DNA from: Corallochytrium limacisporum
Lineage: Eukaryota; Opisthokonta
Direction: 5' to 3'
Assembly (NCBI GenBank): GCA_002811645.1
Contig: PDIP01000025.1
Coordinates: 1 to 64,000 of the forward strand
Length of the DNA: 64,000 nt
Both the position numbers and the translations under genes were made by a program. Under the pieces are notes generated by a model, which was given only the letters and a program-made list of their open reading frames with translations, was not told the origin of the DNA and did not search any database. Shown piece by piece: positions 1 through 9,166 of the stretch (its first letter is position 1; each line of letters starts with the position of its first letter).

Positions 1-14
1 AACCCTAACCCTAG
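1..14. repeat. Telomere repeat end
   Basis: The window begins with two copies of CCCTAA-type repeat (aaccctaaccctag). Read towards the chromosome end this is TTAGGG, the telomere unit common to animals, many fungi and many protists. Only two units are present, so most of the telomere was not assembled, but its position at base 1 and the subtelomeric repeat directly behind it make a true chromosome end likely. Confidence 0.8.
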
Positions 15-860
15 AAAATTCCGCTTGTCCTGAAGGAGGTGGTATGCTGGTACGAACCTTTGTTGCGACTAACAGTATCAATTTGAGAAATCCTGATCAT
101 TAGAAAAGTGACCTCACGGAATGTTGAGATTATCAATCTTAATAAGCGGATACTCTCGGTCCATGAAAAAGAGCTCCGCCAATTTGGCAACTACACACTC
201 AACTCCATTACAAAAAATTCCGATCGCCCTGAGGGAGGGGGTATGCTGGCACGAACCTTTGTTTAGACTAAGCGTGCCCATTTTAGAGATCCTGGTCGCC
301 TACAAAAGTGTCCTCACGGAATGTTGCGATTATCAATCTTAATAAGCGGATACTCTCGGTACATGAAAAAGAACTCCGCCATTTTTGCAACCAAACACTC
401 AACTTGATTATTGACCATAATTCCGTGTGCCCTAAGGGAGGCGGCTAGGCTGGTACGAACCTCTGTTCAGAGGAAATGTGTCCAGATCAGTGATCCTGTT
501 CATTACTCCCCATTTGCCTCACGGAACATTGAGATTATGAATTCTCGTTAGATGAATCTCTTGGTACATGAAAAAGAGCTCCGCCATTTGGCAACCAACA
601 CTGACCTCCATTGGAGAAAATTCCGAGCGCCCTGAGGGAGGGGGTTACGCTGGTACGAACCTTTGTTTAGACTAAGAGTGCCCAGTTAAGTAATCCTGTT
701 CATTACAAGAATTGTCCTCACGGAATACTGAGACTATCAATTTCATAAGCTGATACTCTCGGTACATGAATAGGACAGCCGCCATTTGGCAACCAAGCAC
801 TCAACTTCATTGTTGGAGAAAATTCCGTTACCTAAGGAGGACCATACCAACCTCGGTCCA
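15..860. repeat. Subtelomeric ~200 bp tandem repeat, about 4.5 copies
   Basis: The sequence attccg followed by a G-rich stretch recurs at 18, 217, 420, 620 and 822, giving periods of 199, 203, 200 and 202 bp. Each unit also repeats a core reading roughly ctggtacgaacctttgtt, then cctcacggaat, then atactctcggtacatgaa, then ctccgccatttggcaac. Copies differ by scattered substitutions and small indels, so the array is old. The fifth copy fades after about 40 bp. No coding function is visible; short open frames in it are chance readings of the repeat. Confidence 0.85.
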
Positions 861-2333
861 ACAAAACATGTCGGAAGTTCTTATTCTTGTGTCAAACGGT
901 GGGGATATACCTCCACGGATGGAGCACACGTACAAGGACATGAATATGAGACACGGAACGTATGAGAAGCTTAAATTCATCCCATTGGAGATGCGCACGG
1001 CTCATGGCGCAAATTACAAATTCGCGGAGGCTACTTGATCGATTTACGTACACACCTATTTTAAGCATTAGAGATATTCCGGCGGCATGTTATGATTTGC
1101 CGGCCCAAATGCCTTAACGGGCCAACCAAACACCCCCCAACCGGGGGGGCCCAGACGGCTTGAGATCCCCCGACTCCTGAACCCCGCGGGGGAAGGGCTG
1201 GGGAAGCGGGGGAGAAAGGGACATGAGTGTCTGCCGCGGCGCATCTATGAGTCTATTAGGACGCAACGAGAACATAAGGACCACCGGGTGCAGCATCGAA
1301 CATTCAGATGCCGATTACTATAGAAATAGAGTCTCGTAGATGGATCAGTTTCAAACGGCTGCAGCCGTACCTGAACAGCGTGTGGTTCCGTCACCAACGT
1401 GGTCCTGGTCCTGGTGGATCTCAAAGACTCAAAGGTGGGTGCTCATACTGGCACTATGTTGCACCCATCTCCAGGCCCACAGACTATAGCTGACTCCCCA
1501 GGATCCAGAAGCTTTGGTAGAGACCTGCTTTAGCAACATCTTGTTGTCGTCAATGGACCCTCGACCTTGCGTTTGGAGATTATTTGGCATCTAGTGAGAC
1601 ACTTGAGAGATAGTAACACCTCCGAGAACACACATCTCTCCAGTGCATCCGTTTGGCACTTTGTACTGAAAAAATGGATACATGAGTTCCTAGCTAAGTG
1701 CAGATGCGCATGAAATGATCTCATTACCACTATACTGCCCACTGTCGGAGATAACCAACCGATCACGTTTGCATGGGACAGGATGTTCAAAGCCTTGTAT
1801 CAAGAGACTAACGGATCCGACGCACGCCACTGATATGCAAAATCGTATCGTAGCACGCTCGACGCTTCGGCATGTGACTGTGTGAACCAATAAGACACTT
1901 CTTCATACAATGCTTTTGTACATCCATGACTTTAATGTGTATCGGTTTCAGAATATGCGTACGAGTCAAGAAGTACATCCGGCACAAGGCACTTCCGTGC
2001 TGAATGGTGAGTTAGGTCCAAGGTATGTGATAGATAATTCCAAATCCTTCGGTGCACCGAGAGGAACCATATTGTGAGCCCTGCGATAGGTCCTGACCCC
2101 CAAGGAGACGGATAACTGGTTTCTCCTGTGACAAGACGAGAAATTGCAGAAGGGAAGCTTCGAACATACAGTTGAACGTAATGAAGAAGTTGGGCTTGAC
2201 AGATCAAAGTCCTCCAAATGAATGCACCAAAGGTATTTAAGACATCTGAACTAGGGAACTTTTGTGCGAATCACTTCTTTCTTATGTAACACCCATCACG
2301 AATCAAGTGATCGCTACTTATCTTTATTTGAAC
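861..2333. other. Subtelomeric spacer, no confident gene
   Basis: No recognisable gene. A 57-codon open frame from the ATG at 868 to 1038 has no family resemblance that I can see. A short C-run/G-run palindrome lies at about 1131-1152. Around 1540-1713 the plus strand stays open for about 60 codons with protein-like composition but has stops on both sides; it could be a decayed coding fragment, which I cannot support further. Confidence 0.5.
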
Positions 2334-3671
2334 ATGCTACGGACTTGTGCAGCACTACTGGCCGTAAATGCCGCGCTGGCAAAATCCACTTTTCGCAGGG
2401 ACCCTGACCCTGGTTACTGTCCAGAAATCCTTTATACTGCGGACGTCAATATTTGGGACGACATTTACAATCTTCACCAGGTGATCGAAGACCTCAATTT
2501 CTTCCATGTAATGAATGGCTCTGCTGATATGCGCCCCTTGTCTCAGTTTGTCATTAGTCAAGGCACTGCCTTTGAAGACTACATGGCAGAAAGGATGGGG
2601 AACTTTCAGGTCCTGGATCTGACAACTGGATCTATCGATCCTTGGAAGTCTATGCTTTGGAAGCTAAATGCGCTCGCAGGGCCGATTCTTGCAGCACCTT
2701 ACGAGATCGACCGCACAGATGCTAACGCTGATGAGTGGGACGGGTGGTACAATGCTCTTCATGATCTAACTCCCAGCGGTGTATTGGAATCTGACTGTAA
2801 TGCTGATGCCCATGATCCATCCTTCAAACCTTGGGCTGTAGGCTTCCCAGCTTACCTAGACAGCCAAAGTAAGGAAGTTAATCTACTGTACGCAGGCCAG
2901 AAAGCAAATTTCGTGGAAACACGCGTTTGGAGCTTTGAGCAGACAGGAACTCAACTGGTTGCACCTGTTTTCTATTCAGCGGTCGCTGTAGACATTTGTC
3001 CTACGTACACTTTCAAATTTGCAGAGGAAATTGCCGAACAGACAACCAGTTCGACAGCCCAAACGTACTCTGACAGCTACAGCAGTACAAACAAAATCGA
3101 AGTTACCGCCAAGGAAAGCGCCAAAATTTTTGGTTTGGGTCTCGAGCTCACCCAGAAATTAACTCAGCAATTATCAGAATCTAGCACCGTGGCTAGTACA
3201 ACAGGCGATACGTACACTTACAGGACCAGCACGGAGGTTGAGCACGACTTCGAGTTTAATTTCCCAGACCAATCTTTCTACAATGTGACCATATTTATCG
3301 ACCAGGTTCTTACCACCGTTGGTTTCACTGCAGATTTGGTCTACGACCCCGACACTACTGGTATTCAAGTTTGGATTCAGGGTAACCGTATTGCCGCGCA
3401 GGATGGATTCCCGAACATCCTCCTAGGTGACGGATACCTTACAACCCCGGCGAAGATCAAGAACGTTGCTGAAAAGGCAATGCGACTCATTGGAGCCGAG
3501 TGGTCTGACGCTTTCCTGAACACTTTGGTCTCGCCCAGTGTGTCTGGGGTTGCGGATACCCAAATCGGCACACGCCCACAGTCGTACGGTTACGCGTGTG
3601 ACGTAACGAAGGTGGATAATGAGTGCACTAAAGAGCTGGCGCTCCTGTATCCTCCTCCTTCAAACTGTTAG
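2334..3671 (+). CDS. Secreted protein with aerolysin/ETX-MTX2-like central region
   Basis: Predicted 445-residue secreted protein. An in-frame ATG exists at 2262, but the ATG at 2334 is preferred because it places a typical signal peptide (MLRTCAALLAVNAALA) at the N-terminus. There is no C-terminal membrane segment. The N-terminal ~200 residues are unrecognised, with a few cysteines. Residues ~234-312 alternate Ser/Thr-rich beta-like stretches around a short amphipathic segment (near AKIFGLGLELTQKL), then a stretch near FNFPDQSFYNVTI. That layout resembles the membrane-insertion region of aerolysin-fold pore-forming proteins, where two Ser/Thr-rich strands flank an amphipathic loop. The family assignment is by visual pattern only. 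It is the most telomere-proximal gene. Alternatives are an extracellular binding or defence protein that lacks pore-forming activity. Confidence 0.6.
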   Translation: MLRTCAALLAVNAALAKSTFRRDPDPGYCPEILYTADVNIWDDIYNLHQVIEDLNFFHVMNGSADMRPLSQFVISQGTAFEDYMAERMGNFQVLDLTTGSIDPWKSMLWKLNALAGPILAAPYEIDRTDANADEWDGWYNALHDLTPSGVLESDCNADAHDPSFKPWAVGFPAYLDSQSKEVNLLYAGQKANFVETRVWSFEQTGTQLVAPVFYSAVAVDICPTYTFKFAEEIAEQTTSSTAQTYSDSYSSTNKIEVTAKESAKIFGLGLELTQKLTQQLSESSTVASTTGDTYTYRTSTEVEHDFEFNFPDQSFYNVTIFIDQVLTTVGFTADLVYDPDTTGIQVWIQGNRIAAQDGFPNILLGDGYLTTPAKIKNVAEKAMRLIGAEWSDAFLNTLVSPSVSGVADTQIGTRPQSYGYACDVTKVDNECTKELALLYPPPSNC

Positions 3672-4522
3672 GGACACGGAGCATGGAAGTACTTTGTCTT
3701 TCAGTGGGTGACAACCTGTCCTTTGGTTTGGCTCATGATATCAGGATCTGTTCTTGTCTAGACTCCATGCTGGCTGATTCAGGAACACAAATCCCAGACC
3801 ACCGATAGTCCTCGCCTCAGAATTGAGCACATACAGCTTTATTCCCAGACCACTGACAGTCCTCGCCCCACAATTGAGCACATACAGCTTTTATGATCAA
3901 GTTCAACCCCCGATGGGAGGGTGCTTTGTGATGAACAATACTGATTTTCCGATCATTGTCCCAATCTGCCGCAACAGCCAGAATTAGCATTTCGCTCCTG
4001 AATTTAGCATACAGAGCCTTGATCACATTCTTGTTCGCCATAATCGGCGCCTTCCTGCCCACTATTCCTACGGTTCCGAACTGCTGCTTTTACTTTCAAC
4101 GCATGGATACAAAGCAAGTTTTTCCATCGAAGTGCTCATCATTCACAGTCGTTTCACTGTCGTGCCCTTCCTGCTCATCCGTCTTCTCACTTTCACCTCT
4201 CGCGGTCTCGCAACAGCGGTGATGCACTTTGCCCAAACTGCTCCTGCTTTCTAATTCTTCCCCCTTTGTAGACCATGTGCTAAATCATAACACTGATCTT
4301 CTTTGTGCGATGTCCCCGATCGCGGATCTGCTGCTGTGCCATGGCCACTGATCACAAACGGTTTGTCCCTCATATATATCCCGATTGTGATACTAACGCC
4401 CGAAGTTGCGAATGTGTTGAGCTACCAAAATGTTGATTATAAATATATGTATGGAACAGAACGTTACAAAAGAAGATATGATGATATGATGGAGATCCTA
4501 AATGCCGTCTGGATAAATGACC
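3672..4522. other. Convergent spacer with 51 bp direct duplication
   Basis: No gene recognised. A stretch beginning cccagacc at 3793 and ending in gcacatacagcttt is repeated from 3844 with a few substitutions (period 51 bp, spanning about 3791-3892). The rest is AT-rich towards the 3' end of the following minus-strand gene. This is the only long convergent spacer in the window. Confidence 0.5.
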
Positions 4523-5614
4523 TTACGCAATAAAGTCATTGGATAGATCGTCAGCAGGTTCGGATGCGGATCCATCCGTGTACTCCTGATCGTCGTCGTA
4601 GGTTTCTCCCTCATCATGTCCCTGGGAATCGATGTCACCGGTCACTTCTGACATTGGCTCAGCAGGAGTGGGAGCCTCAATGTCGGATCCAGCCGCAGCG
4701 GATGCCTTCTTCCTGCGGTTTTGGTTGTAGATGATGCCACCGGCCAAACATGCCACACCAGCGATAGCACCCACTGTAGCACCAATGTACAAGCCAGTGT
4801 CCTGGCCGCTGTCGCCAGTGTTGTCAGCTTCCGCACCGTCGGGATTTGCTGCGGCGTCTTCGTTGACGGCTCCATCTTCGTTGGTGGTGTTGTCACCACC
4901 GTTGTTGCCATCATTGGCATTGTCAGGCTGAGTCTGCTGGTTGTCGTCCTGCTGACCATTGTCCTGATTTTGGTTGTTGTCCTGGTTGTCATTGTTGTTT
5001 TGGTCATTGCCGTTGTTGTCGCCATTGTCAGGGTTTCCAGCGGCGCCATCATTGTCCTGCTGATCATCTTCCTTGATCACGGGAGGAATCACCTTGCAGA
5101 AAACATCGTGAGGTGAAGGTTCAAACATGGGCCTGGGACCCTTCTGGCCGTCGGGTTGATCCTCGTTCCAGCGGATGCTGCCTCCAAGATAGAGACTGGG
5201 ATAAGTTCGTCCGAAATGCATGGGTGTCTCCTCAGGGTTGCCAGCAATGGAAACAAAGAGATTTTCGTTGTTGCAGCCGAACGTGACCTCGACACCATTC
5301 TCATCTCTGGTGGTCCAGCTACCGTTGCAGGTAAAATCGGGAGAGTCAGCACGGACTGGGAAGTCAATGCGCTCCAGGGCCCAACCTGCACAGGCAGCGC
5401 CTTGCTCGAACTTGGTCTCGTAGTTACCCTGCACACGGAAGAACAACTCACCTTCGTAATCATTGGCATTATTTTCCCACAGGATCGGGTAGTTGGTGGT
5501 GAAGACGAACTTGCAGTTGACAACGCCATCATCATTGGGCTCCAAGTTGCACCGGCCCTGGGCAGCGGCCATACCAGCAAGAGCTGTGAGAACAATAGAC
5601 TGCTTCATGACCAT
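4523..5614 (-). CDS. Type I surface protein with Asn/Asp/Gln-rich stalk
   Basis: 363 residues, family not recognised. A signal peptide is clear at the N-terminus (KQSIVLTALAGMAAAQG; start at Met1 or Met3). A compact ectodomain of about 160 residues follows, with several cysteines, aromatic residues and a WENN/NYET beta-rich look. Residues ~180-275 are a low-complexity stalk made almost wholly of Asn, Asp, Gln and Gly. One membrane segment (about 272-295, LYIGATVGAIAGVACLAGGIIY) is followed by basic NRRKK and an acidic cytoplasmic tail. The architecture, a small extracellular head on a long hydrophilic stalk with one anchor, fits an adhesin or surface receptor. It neighbours another secreted protein in the subtelomere. 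The divergent upstream region is 3.5 kb. Confidence 0.8.
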   Translation of the reverse strand: MVMKQSIVLTALAGMAAAQGRCNLEPNDDGVVNCKFVFTTNYPILWENNANDYEGELFFRVQGNYETKFEQGAACAGWALERIDFPVRADSPDFTCNGSWTTRDENGVEVTFGCNNENLFVSIAGNPEETPMHFGRTYPSLYLGGSIRWNEDQPDGQKGPRPMFEPSPHDVFCKVIPPVIKEDDQQDNDGAAGNPDNGDNNGNDQNNNDNQDNNQNQDNGQQDDNQQTQPDNANDGNNGGDNTTNEDGAVNEDAAANPDGAEADNTGDSGQDTGLYIGATVGAIAGVACLAGGIIYNQNRRKKASAAAGSDIEAPTPAEPMSEVTGDIDSQGHDEGETYDDDQEYTDGSASEPADDLSNDFIA

Positions 5615-7044
5615 GATTTCAAAAAAGAAACGAAAAAGAGCGGGATCTCACTGGATATCTAGGCTAGAACTCCGACTTTGCCTCTGAAGTCTTTGATCAA
5701 TGGCCCTGTGCGAATGTCCACGGTGGAATCCTGCGGAGTCTGAAATACATGCACGTAACCCACTGGATCTTCCACTTGGCCAGTTGCAACAAGCCCGGTC
5801 CATCCAATCGTTGCTTGTTCGTTCGCATCAGAATCACAGTCGCTGTTCTATTCGCTTTAGGCCGCACCGCCTGGTTTTTCTTGCCCAGCTGGACTTACCT
5901 TTTGGTCGCATCATCACAGTTTCCACTTCGAATGGTACGCTGGTTAGTAGTACTGGAAGTGAATTGTGATACACTCCGTGTCGACATTATCAATTCATCA
6001 TACCATACTCATCATACACAATGTAGGACACAAACGACTATGATCATGCACTATCGTGCATGCATGTCTCATACTCATCACAGTCATCATCATCAATCCA
6101 AAGCAAACGGAACAATTAATGCGTGCGCACTCTGGGGGAAAAGGCACAATAAACACGCGACGTCCACCCAGTCATCCCACCCACGGGTCCATCTATGATC
6201 TCTCCGTATGATTCCAAAAGACATAAAGGTTATATCGGAAAGTGACATTCAATCAACACGGGGACCATTCCAACTCGCAAGGATTATAGAAACACCCCTG
6301 CTGGACCCCGAATGAAGCAAGGCAAGTCAAGACAAAGCAGAAAGACCGATGATTTGCCCAAAAAATTGCCAGCACCCGAAAGAACCCTCCCGGAGTTTCC
6401 ACTAAAATGCACAATATGCACTATCGTCAACAAATATATCAATATAATCATCATCAACACTACCATTCATGTCTTTGATAGACCTATGGATTATTGGAAA
6501 TCCAAACGAAAAAGACAACTTTGCAATTTTTGCCCGGGCTTGCGCGATGAGGTGCTCGATCCAGGCAGAGCACGAGGCAGCACTCTCCCTGATTTGCCGG
6601 TTTTGTGGCCTTCAACAATTATGAGTTTACAGTGCACACTTATATTAGGAATGTCAAAATTATGATCTTATATTAAGTATTTCCTACACATAGTTGTCGA
6701 CAATGAGACCTATCTATCTATTGTTCATCGATGACCCGATCCACTGGGGAATCTACCCGGGACTCGGACAGGCAGGCCGCCGATCGATTCCGTGTTCTTT
6801 TATTCCTTGATTTTGTATTGCTTTGTTGTCCCTTTTTTGGCCTTTTTTGTTCCTATAGATTCTCAACCATCAATGAAGTGTCTGTTACAGCAGCCACGCA
6901 ACCCATCAAGTCCGTCCGGACTTTTGTTCTGTACATCATTAGAGACTGGAACACAATGAGCATCCATCTGCTCATCATCATCATGGAAGGTTTGCAGTTG
7001 TTGTGGTCGCTATATTGGTTACAGCACTCCCTAAACTCCACAAA

Positions 7045-7048
<4 letters not shown>

Positions 7049-7107
<59 letters not shown>
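7049..7107. repeat. (CT)n microsatellite
   Basis: About 29 uninterrupted CT dinucleotides on the plus strand. It produces spurious Leu-Ser repeats in two reading frames, which should not be annotated as coding. Confidence 0.95.
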
Positions 7108-7109
<2 letters not shown>

Positions 7110-7752
7110 GCCTGTCCCTCCCTCTGAGTCCGCGCGCACCGTTGGCACCACGGCACCAAAAGGACTCCATCACAACTTTTTCGATAGCCCTGTGTTCCAT
7201 AACTCCGGCGATTTCAACCATCCTTGTGCCCGATCAGAGTGTGCAGAACGTTAGTAAACAGACGTGGCGGCAGTTCTGGGTTTATTGTTAAACCAAGCCC
7301 TTCAAGTTCAAGGTGGGCAGGTATAAAAAACAAAGAAACTCTCACTGGGGACCAGGGGGGGGGGGAGGCGTAGGCACCAAGTGCAACGGGGGGGGTCTCC
7401 GTCGCGATCGCAAGTATTTTTTTCTCTTCCTCCTCCTTCTTTGGCCCTCCCCCCCCCGGGGTCCCAAAACCCTATCCCAGCGGACGCTTAGTCAATGTAC
7501 TGCTAGTCAGACCCATTCCTTGCCCACCCAACACACATTCCTTCCTCAGCAACGAAGCCGGGAAGGGCAACAGAAAGGCAAGCAAGGCTTGCTATAGAGA
7601 GAAATGCAGGAAGAGAGAGAAAGAAAAAGTTTTTTTTTTCATTTCCTTCCTTTGAAAGCCCTCGCTGAGCCTGCGGTTTTCCGCACTACTTACATTCTTG
7701 GGTTTCGCCTAATTAAAGCCCTATTCACCAATTTGAACTGACCCTCTCGCTC

Positions 7753-7781
7753 TCCCCCTCCCCTCCCCGGGGGGGGGGGCC
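7753..7781. repeat. C-run/G-run palindrome
   Basis: A C-rich tract (ccccctccc ctcccc) passes directly into 11 Gs, giving a GC-only hairpin-capable palindrome. Similar elements occur in most of the other divergent or upstream spacers (see findings). Confidence 0.8.
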
Positions 7782-9166
7782 TTTCCTCAGGGCTTGGCGC
7801 GCGCTCACTCCAGTTTTGTCGTTCGTCATTGTTGAGCGGGGTGTGTGTGCCATGGGCCAAAGGGGCCATAGAAAACACCTAAGCCGCAGGTTTCGGCAGA
7901 GCTTTTTCATTGCACAAAAGAGAAATTGGGAACCCAGGGTAATGGCCTGCAGTGGGAGCTCATAGGCCCCGGCAAAGAAGAGCTGGTACCCATCAGTACA
8001 TGCAAATTGGGGAGGGGGGGGAGGGCTCAGCCACTTAATAGTCGGAATTTGGTGCTGTGTTGAATTCACTTCGGCTTGCCCCTGCTCGATCCCACCCGGT
8101 GAGGGCTGCAATACTCCCGCCATAGACTGGCGTAGGGATTGCCCCTCACGAGCGCCAACCGCATGTCTATGGTGGACCCGCCTAGTTCCCTGGTCACTAG
8201 TGGCGAATTCCAAATAACCTCAACACTAACGGAAGGCTGTACGTACTTTGCCATAGAATGTGCATCCAGCATCCAACCGCCGTAGTATCCTACCAGAGAG
8301 TGTAGCCCCCTTCGATGGTGGGTGGTGAGTTGATGTTGCTGTGCGAACGGTGTCCTATCGAATGAGTCCCTTATCTTGCCGGAAGCGTACACAGGAAGTC
8401 CACTGTCAACTTGCGGCCATTCCCTACCCCGGGGCTCCCGGGACCCCGTCTCCCAGAAAATAGCAGAATACGGTAGAGACATCGAGGGTGTCGGAGAAGC
8501 GCTGTCTCGGAGGAGCATGTGCAAGTGCTGACAGTGACCGGGTTGGTGTTGATGAATGAATACACTACGACGGACCGCAGCAGATGACCCCAACTGCACA
8601 TGCACAATCCCACTCTAGATCTGACAGTGTGCAAACGAACGCAAAAGTGGCAAAGACCAAGAATGCCAATTATGCATGCCATTCCATCTATGGGGCAGCG
8701 GACACGTTGTTGTTCACTCGATCGGCCCCAAGTGAGCTTTGTTGATGATGGCTCGTGAGCCCGCGACCAGAAAATCAAAAGCAACGGTGACCAGAACGAA
8801 CCACGGGGTATAAACCTGCCATAAGCGGTAGGTATCTTCACAATAAACCTCATTTACCGTCGCAGTGCAGTACTTGGCATATTGACTTTCGTCACAAAAT
8901 TAAATCAACAGTATTTGATTCATTTAGATTCATTATTCTGAAACATCCACCATAGGGTTGGTTGGACAGTATCAGCAACGACACGCTATTTCCGTTTTCA
9001 ATGACGGGAATGACGAATGCCAACACCTGAACCAACCGAAGGCCAATTCTGCCCAAGCTAAGGCCGGGTGCCAAGATACGCAATGGATGTGTACCTATAG
9101 CTGCTGTGAGGAATTGTGCTATGTTTGTTTCTGTTAAAAAGCTTGTATTGTCGTCTTGGGTCAGTC

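Larger units (their letters stand above)
5615..9166. other. Long spacer with (CT)n and G/C runs
   Basis: No gene recognised in 3.5 kb. It holds a long (CT)n tract at 7049-7107, G-runs near 7356-7395, a C-run/G-run palindrome at 7753-7781, a GA/poly-T stretch at 7600-7640 and short CAT/ATC-rich stretches near 6000-6110 and 6970. Minus-strand frames at 8066-8853 are open for up to 180 codons but have no recognisable domains. It lies upstream of the stalked surface-protein gene and downstream of SRPK. Confidence 0.5.

Noticed and set aside
15-860. CRISPR-like array
   Set aside because: Units are ~200 bp, diverged throughout and behind a telomere; this is a eukaryotic subtelomeric satellite.
1540-1713. 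Possible decayed transposase or other coding fragment
   Set aside because: About 60 open codons with protein-like composition but no motif that identifies a family; too short to support.
7003-7291. Leu-Ser repeat protein
   Set aside because: Product of the (CT)n microsatellite.
8066-8853. Overlapping minus-strand frames of 160-179 codons
   Set aside because: Two frames overlap each other, composition is unlike neighbours and no domain is recognisable; likely chance opening in a GC-rich spacer.
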